Source: Cutaneotrichosporon cavernicola
Taxonomy: Eukaryota; Basidiomycota; Tremellomycetes; Trichosporonales; Trichosporonaceae
Assembly (NCBI RefSeq): GCF_030864355.1
Contig: NC_083399.1
Location: 186,001 to 250,000 of the forward strand
Reading direction: 5' to 3'
DNA length: 64,000 nucleotides
Shown here: one piece after another, positions 32,768-44,121 of the stretch
Position numbering within the stretch: position 1 is the first letter of the stretch
Layout: the number at the start of each line of letters is the position of its first letter
Program-made: the position numbers and the translations under genes
Notes under the pieces: generated by a model
Seen by the model: only the letters and a program-made list of their open reading frames with translations
Databases searched by the model: none
What the model was told of the DNA's origin: nothing

Positions 32768-34173
32768 CGCGGAATGGCGGCGGGCGTGTTTGGATCGAAA
32801 CGGTAGCAGTGGAATAGTTGCGCAGGTAAGAGGAGCGACGTGGCGATTTGGCCAAGAGATATGTAGATGTTGTTGTTGACAGGATCAGATGCAAATCGGG
32901 ATAACAATAATGACGAGGGCCGTGGGTTGTAGCAAGGGTATCGCAAGTGTCAGTGGATGTTGCTCGGGGCAGGGCAAGGGCTGGGTAGCAGAGGCGTAGC
33001 AGAGGCGCCAGAGGATGTACACAGTGTTTTAGAACACATGGACCCACTGGACCAACAAACGAGTGACCGAAGTGGAGGGTTAGGGGTAGTGTCTAGGCGT
33101 ACCTTCTTCCTTTGGAGTCATGGACATTATTAGATGATTAGATTGGCGAGTGGGGTTGCCAGGTATGAAGAGGGAAGAGAGGTACAGGTGATGACGACGA
33201 GTGCCGAAATGTGCTTGCCTTGGAGACGATGGGAAACAGGTGATGTTATAGGCCGGTGGTACGGGCTAGGAGATGCGATTAAAAGAGTGAACGCAGCTGT
33301 AGTTGAGTAGAGTAGAAAGTAGATGAAGGAACAAAGATGAAGTGAGATAGGATCGAGTATCAAGAATGTATGTTGTGTCTTGTTCCTACCAGCTAGGTCT
33401 GAACAATCAAGGTCTGACAGATATTGCCATTAGATTGGGGTGTGGCAGTGACTGAGATGACGAGGTAGGTGGCCATTGTGTTAGTCCATTGTATCACCTT
33501 GTTGGGACTCGTGGGGTGGTGGGACGTGTAGGACGAGAGCAAGCTGAACCGACTCCACTGTTGATGGCCCCACAACGTCACACTGTAGTGTCCCTGACTC
33601 TTTGGCCAATACGTTTACGTTGAGCTCTCATGGGTAATCATTTGCTCCCGACCTCTGATAAAATAGGCTTCCAATAATCATCAATTGATGCTGGTGGGCC
33701 TATTATCAAAGGTAAAGGTCAAGAATGACGTCGTTGCACGTGACCATGGGCGGCCATGTCAGTCCGTGGCGGTGAGGAGATGAGCGTGCAGGTAGGGGTA
33801 ATCCTAGTGGTAGTAGAGCGGTTTCCCGGTGATGATGACTTTGACCGCGCCTTTAGCTGTGTCGATCCACGTGCTTGTCCAATTCTTTTAGACGTGAGTC
33901 CCTCAACTACTCATGTGACCGACGTTGACAGCGGGCAAGGCCGACGGCCAACTGCATTATCCTACCCGGCTTCTGACACACGCACATCTCGCTCTGCGTG
34001 GGCTTGCATGGGTCATTTCTCTTCTATCACTCGCTTTACCTCGCTTCCCACTCAAACTCAGTGCCGGTGTCCACGAAAGCGTTCATCTCGCTCGTCTGCG
34101 CTTTCGCTTTCCGACTGCGCATTCGTGCACTTAAAACGCACACGCCATCCCTTCTTCAACACCCAACCCCAAC
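32768..34173. other. Divergent intergenic region, OSH4-like / P450
   Basis: 1.4 kb between outward-facing genes. A CACGTGAC E-box-like element occurs near 33737, and the last ~200 bp before the P450 are pyrimidine-rich. No conserved coding frame or RNA gene recognised. Confidence 0.5.
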
Positions 34174-36190
34174 ATGGCGTCACTCACAGAAATTCCGATC
34201 GTGGCCAAACTTGTCGACATCCCGCTCGTGTCAACCCTCGCTGCCCATCCTTACATCACCGCCGCGCTCGTCGCCCTAGTCGTCGGATATCTCTACCTCT
34301 TCCCCTACACGGAGCGGCGGTATGGAATTTACAACATCCCCGGTCCGCCTAACCCGAGCCCATTCTGGGGCAACCTCAAAGAGGTGATAGGTGCTCCGCC
34401 AAACGCAAAGCACGAGGAGTGGTTCCAACAGTACGGCAATGTTGTCCGCTACAATTTCCTTATGGGCGGGCAGCGCTTGTCATCAGTCGATATGGGATTC
34501 ATCGGACACGTCTTGCAGCACAATGACGACTTTATCAAGCCCATCCGCGCCCAAGAGATGCTCGAACGCCTGCTAGGTAACGGCGTTCTCATCGCCGAGC
34601 ACGCGGCTCACCGTCGCCAGCGCCGCGTGCTCAACCCCGCGTTCTCAGTCGCCGCAATCCGCGACATGGTCCCAATCTTCTACGATAAGAGTTACGAGTT
34701 ACAGCGCAAGCTTATCGACCTCATCGAAGAGCCCTCGCAGGACGACCAGGCCTCACCCACGCCCGCCAAGCCCGAGGATGTCGTCAAAGGCGCGCGCAAG
34801 ATAGACGTCATGCGCTACTTGGGTGCCGCGACGCTCGACGTCATTGGTCTTGCCGGGTTCGACTACGACTTCAATGCGCTCCACGACAACAAGAATGAGC
34901 TTGCCGAAGCCTTCCGCACCATGTTCTCGGCTGGCATGGGTGTGTCGGCGATGAATGTGCTGCAGAACTTTATCCCAGCCTTGCAGCTGATCGTGAGCTG
35001 GACTCTTTAAACACACGTTGCTGACCACAGCCCACCAAGTCTAGGGAGGCGACGCGTCGCAGCCGTGCCATCACCGTCCGCATTGGCAAGGTAAGCTCAC
35101 ACCTGCCCAATCTGAGCTGACCATAGGAACTCATGGACAACAAGAAGAAGGCTGTTCGGGCCCTGTTCGCTGGCGAGGTGGAGAAGGGCTCGGACATTGG
35201 CAAGGACCTCCTCTCGCTCGTGATCAAGGCGAACATGGCTTCTGACCTTCGTCCAGACCAGCAGTTGACTGATGACGAGGTGCTCGCGCAGATTACCACC
35301 TTTGTGAGTAGTTGTACGGGTCGATGCGCTTGGGTCTACAAGCACAGCTAACGCCAGATGCTTGCCGGCAACGAGACGTCGTCGACTGCACTTACTTGGC
35401 TTCTTTACCGCCTCTCCATCCACAAGGATGTCCAGGACCGACTGCGTGCCGAGTGCCAGGCGGTACCAACGGACCGGCCGAGTATGGAGGAAATCAACGC
35501 ACTCCCGTTCCTCGACAAGTGCGTACACGAGTCACTGCGCTTTGACAACCCTGTTGCGAACACAATTCGCGAGGCAGTCAGCGACCAGGTGATCCCCCTG
35601 TCAGAGCCGGTTATGGGTCGCGACGGCAAGTTGATGAGCGAGGTCCACGTCAAGGCTGGGACGACGATTTTCCTCCGTATGTTAACTCCTAGACGCATGG
35701 TTAACGTCAGCCATCATGAACGTGAACCGCAGCAAGGAAATCTGGGGCGAGGACGCGGACAAGTTTAACCCAGACCGTTTCGGTGTTGGTGGTGTCCCGC
35801 ACAAGCACGTCCCAGGCGTGTTTGGCAACCTTCTCACATTCCTTGGCGGCGCGCGCAACTGCATGTGAGTATGGGGCCCACCCAAGGCACCGGCGTCTGG
35901 CTCGAGCTAGGCCCCTAAGCACGAACCTTGTTGTTGTTGTGCCTGTTTCAGCAGCTGACTTGCAGTGGATACCGGTTCGCCCTGGTTGAGATCAAGATGA
36001 TGCTCTTTGTGCTCATGCGCTCGTTTGAGTTTGACCAGCTGCCAAGCAAGCCGGAATACGAGGCCAAGTCTGCGTGAGTGTACGATGCAAGGAGTGGGCT
36101 GACGGCAGGATTGTGATGCGGCCCCGCGTTGTTGGCGAGGAGGATGCTGGACTTCAAATGCCGCTGCTTGTGCGGGTGCTGGATCAGTGA
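34174..36190 (+). CDS. Cytochrome P450
   Basis: Seven exons: 34174-34992, 35031-35090, 35127-35303, 35358-35676, 35711-35864, 35966-36073 and 36109-36190; 572 residues. A hydrophobic anchor lies near residues 28-45 (TAALVALVVGYLYLFPY), followed by the proline-rich hinge NIPGPPNPSPFWG. The I-helix motif LAGNETSST, the E-x-x-R motif in CVHESLRF and the heme-ligand motif FLGGARNCIG (Cys split by the 35865-35965 intron) are intact. This is an ER-bound monooxygenase. It resembles the large fungal xenobiotic or secondary-metabolite P450s rather than CYP51 or CYP61; substrate unknown. No adjacent redox partner is seen. Confidence 0.93.
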
Positions 36191-36764
36191 TCAGTAGATC
36201 AGTAGGTGACTAGATTTGTAAGCAGAGGAGATGTCAAAGACGGCAATGCTTTGCACAAGTAGTGAGTAGCATGAAATGAGCGATGAGCGATGAGCGATGG
36301 GTTACAAGTTGGAAGCCGCTGATGACGTCGGAAGCAAATTGTTTGTTGAGAGTGCTGAGAGGAATCCGGCGTTTGGGTCTGTTACCCTGAATGATTGAGT
36401 AATGAGGCTATAGATTCCCTGAATATTTGGGTCAAGGCGTTAGTTGACGGTGATTGAAATTCAACAAGGATCTAATCATCGTCTACAGCCGACAGCCTCA
36501 ATCACCTCACTGTACCACCTCTGTTTCGGCCTTTGCTTTTTCTATTTCTCAAAGGCCGCACCTTCCATCACACCAACCCACCCATACGACCCATATATAC
36601 TACCATCTCCTCCTCTTGCCTCTGCATCTCTTACTCCCCCATCTTGTCCGCAAGGCTCTGTCACAAACAGCCACCAACTCGCCCCAACCCAACATAGGTG
36701 TCGATCACCCACCTTGCACAATCCCACACTCGTTCCTGTTTCACCTAATTTCAACTATAACAAT
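36191..36764. other. Intergenic region between P450 and YeeE/YedE gene
   Basis: 574 bp. An A/T-rich patch near 36340-36480, then a long C/T-rich leader up to the next ATG. A CGATGAG/GAGCGATG direct repeat occurs near 36278-36300. No gene seen. Confidence 0.5.
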
Positions 36765-38031
36765 ATGCCATTTACCCCAGTCCAGACCTTTTTCGGCGGT
36801 CTGCTCATGCACGTCTCGTCAGTCGGGCTGTTAATGGGAACCGGCCGTGTCATGGGCGCCTCGGGCATCATGGACGGCGCCATTCTCGGCGACCATGCCA
36901 AGTGGCGATGGGCGTTCTTGACCGGCATGGTCCTGGCACCAGCCGTTGTCGCGGCGACTGGACTAGAATCCATATTGCCCGGCAACGGGGCTGAGCTATA
37001 CGGCGCTGCGCCACTCGCGCGCATGGCCCTCTCCGGAGCATTGATCGGTTTCGGAGCAAAAGTAAGTTAATGAACGGAAATTGGCACCACTCCGGTTCGT
37101 CGCGAGTGGCAAATTGCCGAAATGCAATTAATGCATCTGAATGAGATGATGGCGACAGATGCCGTTGGCCGTTAGCCCAAAAGATGAATTCTGAATTGCG
37201 CTGACAATCCAGCTCGGGTCAGGATGCACGTCTGGCCACTTTCTGTGCGGCTCTAGCCGCCTCTCCCCACGTTCCCTCGTCGCCGTCATCACGTTTATGA
37301 TGTCGGCCGTCGCAACCGCAAAGCTCGTACCTGCAAAGTACCTCGTCGACCCTCTGCCTGCCAACATCCCTGTCTATCCTCCGGCCTGGGCGCTCCCCGC
37401 TCTCGGCGGACTCGTCCTCGCTGCCATCTTTGCTCGTAACGCCATCAACGCCATCCTCCCCAAGGCATGCACCCCGACCCCGGCAACCACCAACGGTGAT
37501 TCGAACGGCGTCCAGAATGGAAACGGTCAGGCCGGAGAGTGCAAGTACACTCCCGCCCAGCTATTGCCCTACTTTGTCTCGGGCCTGACTTTCTCGTTGG
37601 GTCTCATCGCGTCCGGCATGGTCTCACCACTCAAGGTCATCGGCTTCCTCCGCGTCCCGCCCCCTCTCAACACCTGGGACCCGTCGCTGACCATGGTCGT
37701 AGCTGGCGCCGTCATCCCCAACATGATCCACTGGTTCTCGCTGAAGAAGGCCTCTGGTGACTCCCCCAAGCCCATCTTTTCCTGGGAGAAGTGGCAGGTT
37801 CCCACCCGTCGCGACATCACCCCACGCCTCGTGATTGGCGCGCTCATTTTCGGTATGGGCTGGGGACTGGGCGGTATCTGCCCCGGTCCTGGCATTGTCA
37901 CTGGCGGCCAGCTCGCCATGGACGCTTTACGTGGTGAGGATGTTAGCCGCGCCGCCATCGGATGGGCGAGCTACATCGTCAACATTACCCTCGGGTTCGC
38001 AGCCGCTCGCCTGGTCGAGAAGGCCCTCTAG
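36765..38031 (+). CDS. YeeE/YedE-family sulfur transport membrane protein
   Basis: Two exons, 36765-37061 and 37213-38031, phase 0, 371 residues. It is a polytopic membrane protein with about 9-10 hydrophobic segments in two similar halves. The first half holds [13 protein letters not shown] and, across the splice, [16 protein letters not shown] followed by [11 protein letters not shown]. The second half holds [12 protein letters not shown] and [12 protein letters not shown]. The G-x-x-C-T/P-G-H/P-G-cysteine motifs are those of the bacterial TsuA/YeeE thiosulfate channel family. Uptake of thiosulfate or a related sulfur species is therefore likely, probably at the plasma membrane. The family is widespread in bacteria and patchy in fungi. 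Confidence 0.87.
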
Positions 38032-38548
38032 CGCCAGGCGCTGTCTCGTGAGGACGAGGCGGCACGTCTGGTCTAGGATTCCATCTTATCTTGACAATAC
38101 TTGGAGGAAACAGCACTCAGCACTCAGCGCTTGCATAGCATATACAGCAGATAAATAGACTACACTACACTTGTACCATAATGCATAGCAAGTATTCATA
38201 GCAAGTAGGAGCTGCAGATTCAATTTCAGCTGCGATCCGGGTAACTTGAAGGTTGCAACCGCGCGAAGCGAGGAATCTGTTCGGGGGGCGGCTCCTCCGA
38301 ATGTCTCACCTGACCGCATCCCAACCAAGTCTGATGGCTGACGTTTTACTCTATGAATAACTCTACCGATGACTACAAGTAGCTCTATCGGCCAGAGCCG
38401 AGACGAAGCAATCTCCCCCACGTTGACATTACCGCATTTGTTGCCCACCCCTTACATCCGCACATCCGCAAGCCGTGATATATGACCGAGTCAACTAATA
38501 TCGGGTATCTCATCATCTCATCCCCTGGACCTCTAGCCATCACTAACA
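38032..38548. other. Intergenic region before M20 amidohydrolase
   Basis: 517 bp between two plus-strand genes. Nothing recognised beyond short AGCACTC direct repeats near 38113. Confidence 0.5.
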
Positions 38549-40138
38549 ATGTCCACGGGCTGCTTCTCGTTCTTCAAGAAGGCCAAGGCCGCCAATACCC
38601 CGATCATCCAGGCTCGGGCCCTGGAGAAGCCTGCCGCGCCAGCGCCCACGTACGCCGAGCCCCGCCTGCCGGCCGCTCACGAGCACTTTGACAACTGCTA
38701 CCAATGCTCGGGAACCTGGGACAAATCCCTCGACGTCGAGTTACCAGCCTACACCGCCCGCGCGCCTTTCTCTTCCGATGTAAGTCCCCTCTACTGCTAC
38801 AGTATACTGACACCAGGCGCGCGATGCCATCAAAGCCGCGATCAACGATGCCGTGCCGAGTCTCACAAAGCTCTCAATGTTCATCAGTGACCATCCTGAA
38901 CTAGGCTTCCATGAGGTACAGGCGCACAAGCACATCACCGCATACCTCGAGGATGCTGGATTCGAGGTTGAGCGAGGATACAAGGGGCTCGAGACGGCCT
39001 TCCGCGCCTCGTACAAGCACGGCAAGGGTGGGCGGGTGTTTGGCTTTAATTCAGAGTACGACGCTCTCCCCGGTATCGGACATGCTTGCGGGCATAACCT
39101 CATCGCTGTGTCTGGAGTCGCTGCGGCGATTGGAACTAGAGCCGGACTGAAGAAGGCCGGCCTAGATGGCGAAGTTGTTCTTATTGGCACGCCGGCTGAG
39201 GAGGGCGGCGTGGGCAAGGGCGTGCTCCTCGAGCGAGGTGGATGTGAGTGACTAGCCGGTTAAGCGGTTGATGGGGATGATGGCTGATCGCAGACAAGGA
39301 CATTGAGGCGTGTATGATGATCCACCCCGTTGGCGGGTTGGGTGTCAAGCCTGGCCATGCTGCTGTCACCCCCACACTGGCAGTTAATACCGTCAACGTC
39401 GAGTTCTTTGGCCGGACTGCACATGCCGGCGGCGCGCCATGGGACGGTGTCAACGCTCTGGATGCGGTCAATATTGCGTATTCTAGTATCTCGGCTCTCC
39501 GGCAGCAGATCCACACGAGCGACCGCATTCACGGGATCATCATCAAGGGCGGAGAAGCGCCGAACAGTGAGTCGAATGAGATTGGGAAAAGCTCACCCCA
39601 GTCATCCCAGACCACACGGCTATGAAGTACTACGTCCGTGCGCGGTCCGCCGCTGGCGTCGCCGACCTCACCAAGCGCGTAGTTGCGTGTTTCGAGGGCG
39701 CGGCAAAGGCGACGGGTTGTAGCGTCAAGTACAACTCTGAGCGGATGATGACGGATCTGCGCAACAACCTGATTATTGCCGAGGAGTATGCTGCGGCCAT
39801 GGGCGAGGAATACCACCTCCCGACCTATATTGGGATTGACGATTGGAGCCTCGCCGGCGGCAGCACCGACTTTGGCAATGTACGTTGACGCTGGGCCTTG
39901 CTGACGACAGGTCACGTACGCTCTTCCCGCCGTGCACCCGCACTACGGCGTCGCGTCTCCGGACGGGGGAAACCACACCGTCGCGTTCCGCAATGCCTGC
40001 CGCACAGAGGAGGCGCACGACTATACCTGGAAGTTTGCGGCTGGCATGGCGTGTGTCGCGGCCCGGTTCATCCAGGACAGCGAGTTCGCCGACGACGTCA
40101 AGAGCTGGTACGACGACAACACGCGCGGAAACAAGTAG
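38549..40138 (+). CDS. M20-family amidohydrolase/peptidase (PM20D2-like)
   Basis: Five exons: 38549-38779, 38817-39243, 39294-39566, 39602-39879 and 39911-40138; 478 residues. A ~75-residue N-terminal extension has no obvious targeting signal. The M20 catalytic core follows: HPELGFHE, then FNSEYDALPGIGHACGHN with the metal-binding His, then PAEEGGVGKGVLLE with catalytic Glu. The dimerisation lid contains GRTAHAGGAPWDGVNALDA. The C-terminal metal-site segment includes AGGSTDFGNVTYALPAVHP. This combination matches the PM20D2/AbgB-like branch, which cleaves dipeptides or N-acyl amino acids. The YeeE/YedE gene upstream gives no clear functional link. Confidence 0.9.
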
Positions 40139-40376
40139 CCAAAGTAGTCATTATGCCATTGCCTCGAGATTGGTCCACAGCGCAGCGCGGTCGGCCGGAT
40201 CAGAAGCCCACGCTCCAGGCTTGAGGCGGTTCATTGTGGGCGCGACAAAGCAGCCCGGCGGGCATCGAACAACGCAGGAACATCCAAGAAGGGTTGAAAC
40301 CACCTCCTCCAACCCCACTGGTGAACAAGAATAATGCCATACAACAAGCAGTACGATGAAGAGTGCGTACAGAAAG

Positions 40377-41440
40377 TTAGCGGGATTTGCTCCGCATCGC
40401 CACGATCCACGGGTGTTCGGGCACCTGCTCCAGCGGCATCCTGTCTTCGGGTTTGAGCTGCAGTAGCTTTGGTCAGCCCATTCCAAATACACACTCACGC
40501 TGAGGATAAAGTCCTTGGCGCCATCCGAGACGAAAGACGGGAACTGCACGTCACAATTGCAGATACGCTTGTGCACGAGCCGCGGACCGGCCGAATCGTC
40601 GGCCTCGAAGGGCTCCTTGCCGACTATAAACTCGTACGCCAGGACGCCCAGGGCCTTGTGTGAGCACTGTCAGGTGTCGCCTCCAGTCTGTGCGCGGCTG
40701 GCCTCCTTGCTCCACGGCAAGACTCACCCAGATGTCTATGGCCTTGCCATGTGGCAGTCCCAGCACCATCTCGGGAGAGAGGTAACTCAACGTCCCGCAC
40801 AGCGTGCGCTGTCCCTCCGTGGGCGAGTGGACGCTCCACCCAAAATCACCAATCTTGACTTGACCGTCCAGGCCAAGGAACAAGTTCTCGGGCTTGATGT
40901 CGCGGTGGATAATGTCCTTTGTGTGGAGATATGCGAGGCCGTCCGCGACCTCGCAGATGTACTGGAATGAGTCGGGGGGGTCAAATGGTGGGAGGTTTGA
41001 TAGAGTTTGGTAGAGGTTGATAGAGGTTGGTAGAATGCGGAAGAGAGCTTACCTTTGCGCTCCGGCGCTCGCTGAAACGCTTTCTCTTTCGGAGCTGTAT
41101 GAACATCTCGCCATGCGCCGCGTACTCGAGCATGAGGACCAGGCGGTCGTCCTCGGCGAAGAAGTCGTACATGCGCACAACGTTAGGATGGCGCAGCGAA
41201 CGCATCACCTCGATCTCACGGAGAGCTTGGGTTTCTGCCCTGGGGGTCGACATGATCTCCTCCCGGTCGAGTACCTTGAGTGCGAGGATGAAGTCTGTGG
41301 AATTGACGCGCGCGAGATATACCTTGCCAAAGCGGCCTGGCGTCAGCGGAGAAGGGGGGCGACGTACCCTTGCCGAGCGGCCGGCCGATGTCAAAGGCGC
41401 GCAGACTCGTGATGCGTCCTGGTTCAAGTGTGTCGGCCAT
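40377..41440 (-). CDS. IPL1: Aurora-type serine/threonine kinase (IPL1-like)
   Basis: Five exons: 41440-41368, 41336-41053, 40961-40728, 40654-40499 and 40466-40377; 278 residues. The last acceptor is best placed at AAAG before 40466, not the CAG nine bases on, because it restores [14 protein letters not shown]. Kinase motifs: [11 protein letters not shown] loop, Lys in [27 protein letters not shown] and activation loop [14 protein letters not shown], which together are characteristic of Aurora kinases. Aurora drives chromosome bi-orientation in the chromosomal passenger complex. The protein is almost only catalytic domain: about 20 residues precede the glycine loop, far fewer than the ~90-130 of most fungal Ipl1 proteins. 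Confidence 0.9.
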
Positions 41441-41817
41441 GTTGTGATGTAAATGGGTTGATAGTGAAACGCAAAATCAGTCACGTTGTTTGCTTCCCTC
41501 CAGGTGGGTTGTTTGGTTCCGCCCCTGCCCCAGTCTGTCCAATGTACCTTGCATCTTTACAGCCTCTCTGCTGCCCCCAGTTCTAATAACCCCAGCGCCC
41601 AACGTCAAACGAAACGTCAAGCTCATACAGCATCTACACTTCTGCTATACTCATTTGCGGACTGTGCCGCGGGCCGTGCCACCCCGCGCAACCGAGGCGC
41701 CACGGCATCAGTGGCACCGGCTAAAGTGGTATAGCCGGAGTGAGCCCATGACCGAGGCGCAGCACAATATATCCCACGACTGTGCGCACTGCTCATCCCA
41801 CAAACACACACAACACG
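41441..41817. promoter_or_regulatory. Divergent promoter region, Aurora kinase / AKR-RidA
   Basis: 377 bp between ATGs on opposite strands. Contains two GACCGAGGCGC/AACCGAGGCGC near-repeats at about 41690 and 41750. No RNA gene seen. Confidence 0.5.
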
Positions 41818-43210
41818 ATGACCCAGTCCGAATACGCCGAGCTCGGTACAGACACGCGGACCCCACTACGTCTCCCGCGCGTCCTCGTGCATCCGCTTAC
41901 TGACAGCGCTATCGAAACATATACTGTTGGCGGTGAGCGCCCCTCTTTCCTATCTGACGCCAGGTGCCAAGCTTGGACACTGGCGCCCGCCTCCATCCGT
42001 GGTAGGATCGGACGCATGCGCGACCGTCATCGCCGATCTCGGCCAGGTCAACTTCCTGACCTACACGGCGTGGCGGTACGACTCGACAACCTACATGGAC
42101 AACCTTTATCACCTGTGCCGGCTCCTCCAGTGTGGCGAGGGGGGTTCACACGTGGGCGTCGCGGACTTTGACTTGGCCCACCTCCGACTGCTTGTGGGTA
42201 GCGGATATCCGATCATTGCGAATACCGTCTCCGCTTCTCTGCTGGATGGACGGTATGCCGAGATGGCCGACTACTGCCGCGTGAACGAGATTGCTATTAT
42301 CGGGTACGGCGTGACGTTGGGCGGCTTCATTGGGGAGGAGTGGGTCGGCAAGCCTGAGCCCCAACTCTCCAGCCTCGAGGATGAGATGAAGAAGTGGAAG
42401 CGCGTCATTGACGCTGCCGGTGGATGGGGCGCGTTCCAGCGCGTCCTTTCCGCTGTCGCATCCGTTGCCAAGAAACATCACACGTCGTGCGCAGCCGTGG
42501 CGGTGCGACACGTGCTTGACAGCGGGGTTGACATTGTATCGCTCCCCAAGCCCGTTGAGGGGGTGTTTGAGGTCCCCCTCGACGCCGACGATAGGTGCAT
42601 GCTCGCGTGTTCGACTGAGCACCTGGCGAGACTCCCCGGCGGCTGCGGGGACGAGTTACGATTTGCGCCGTTCCTCACTTCCTCGGGCGAGATGCCCACC
42701 GAAGCTCTGACACCATGGGAGCAACCCGCCAAGCGCGCACAGGTCCAGGCGATAATCAACAAGGGCGGGCGGGTAGAGTACATGTCCGGGTCGCCGTGGG
42801 AGCATGTGGTCGGCTACTGCCGCTCTGTGCGGCACCTTGACCGCATCGTCGTGTCAGGAACGACGACTAAGCCGCACCCCAGCGGGAGGGGGGTGATCGG
42901 CGTAGACGCTGAGGACCAGGCGACCTTTGTGTTCGACATTATCCGCGGCGCGATCGCTGCGGTCGGCGGATCCCTTGCCGACGTCGTGCGCACTCGTATC
43001 TTGTATGCTAACGTTGAGCGCGATTGGCTCATGGTCGGCCGCGTGCAGGAGCGCGAGATCATGGCACGCCACGGCGTTCTTCCCACCAACACTATGGTGG
43101 GCGGACTCACATACGTCGTTGGCGAGGATGCGCTGCTCGAGATCGAGGCAGAGTGCGTCATGGGCTCTGGGAGCGGTGAGGTTCTTCGTCTCGACCCGCG
43201 CGACTTGTAG
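41818..43210 (+). CDS. Fusion of truncated aldo-keto reductase domain with RidA/YjgF domain
   Basis: Two exons, 41818-41932 and 41964-43210, phase 1, 453 residues. Residues ~60-270 align by eye with the C-terminal half of an aldo-keto reductase barrel: VNFLTYTAWRYDSTTYMD, HVGVADFDLAHLRLL, PIIANTVSASLLDGR, IIGYGVTLGGFIGEEWVGKPEP and CAAVAVRHVLDSGVDIVSLPKP. The N-terminal half, with the D-x-x-x-x-Y catalytic tyrosine and lysine, is missing, so reductase activity is doubtful. Residues ~320-450 form a RidA-type domain: SGSPWEHVVGYCRSVRHLDRIVVSGTT, GGSLADVVRTRIL (Arg typical of imine deaminases), PTNTMVGG and EIEAECVMG. RidA enzymes hydrolyse reactive imines from PLP enzymes. The fusion may be a regulatory or moonlighting version. 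Confidence 0.82.
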
Positions 43211-43286
43211 AGTGGCATGTACATACTTGATCTCTGGTTGTGCGAGAGTGGCATGACATGTACATACTTGATCTCTGGTTGTGCGA
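43209..43286. repeat. Tandem duplication of ~36-41 bp after the AKR-RidA stop
   Basis: Two adjacent copies sharing GTACATACTTGATCTCTGG and flanks. The second carries an extra ACATG. They lie in the 3' untranslated region of the fusion gene. Confidence 0.92.
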
Positions 43287-43542
43287 CGCGATACCCATGT
43301 GTTCATCTTTCATGCACGGCATGACTACGACATTCTGCCCTCGCAACTGCCCGGCTGGCTTCGGCAAGCCGATCCTGATAAAGACTGACGCCTTCGCCTT
43401 TCCAAGAAGCTATTCGATGCCCTCAGGCCCATGCATCCGGTCACTGTGGCCTCGCGTGGGCGTGATTGAGTGCTCGGCGTATTTCAATGTGTCAGACCCA
43501 AATATAATTGTTCCCGGGGGTGTCAACTTTCATCCCGATTCA
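43287..43542. other. Spacer upstream of tRNA-Ala(UGC)
   Basis: The rest of the 332-bp interval after the fusion gene. No coding frame with conserved features; it leads directly into the tRNA gene. Confidence 0.5.
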
Positions 43543-43633
43543 GGGGGTGTAGCTCAGTGGTAGAGCGTCTCATTTGCAGTGGATCTGCAACTTGACCTTG
43601 AGAAGGCCTGGAGTTCAATCCTCCACTCCTCCA
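43543..43633 (+). tRNA. tRNA-Ala (anticodon UGC), with 19-nt intron
   Basis: All arms fold: acceptor GGGGGTG with CTCCTCC, including the alanine-identity G3:U70 pair and the U6:U67 mismatch also present in yeast tRNA-Ala; D arm GCTC/GAGC; anticodon stem TCTCA/TGAGA; T arm TGGAG-TTCAATC-CTCCA; discriminator A. The anticodon loop TTTGCA is interrupted after position 37 by an intron at 43579-43597, leaving a mature tRNA of 72 nt. A T7 tract directly follows. Confidence 0.95.
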
Positions 43634-43634
43634 G

Positions 43635-43641
43635 TTTTTTT
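43635..43641 (+). terminator. RNA polymerase III T-tract terminator of tRNA-Ala(UGC)
   Basis: Seven consecutive T on the sense strand, one base after the tRNA discriminator base. Confidence 0.85.
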
Positions 43642-44121
43642 GAGTGCAGAAAGGCGGCGTCAGGGAAGAGGGTGCTGGTTATCGCAGCGGAGGGAGGCCA
43701 TGGAGCAATGCATGCCCATATTGTCGTCCGAGAACGGCTCGCGAAGGGAGTCTAATTGAGCATGCCGGGGGTTGGCAGCTGTCAATGGAACTGGAGAGAG
43801 GTGGAGTTCGAGTACTCAAAGGATGCTCTGCATTAACATCGAGCGCGCGGAATAGACACAGTCTGTCTGACCCTCTCAAGGCGACCAGCAAGAGACTTCG
43901 AAAGGTTGAGGCGGAGACACGTCGGTAACCGCGTGACCACCCCACTCGCTCCCGCTTGGGCCATGCACCCCTCACTGACAAGTGATTACACAACTAAATG
44001 CATGCACAAGTCCGTCTCATGTTACCTACTGCAGATGGCTTCTGCTTTGTCTTTCTGTTCGCGGTTGTGGTTGTATACAATCTGGTGTCCTGCCCGTCTT
44101 TTCCTCTCGTGAGTGTGTGTT
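43642..44121. other. Intergenic region after tRNA-Ala
   Basis: 480 bp between the tRNA and the stop of the F-box/LRR gene. No conserved frame or RNA gene recognised. Confidence 0.5.
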
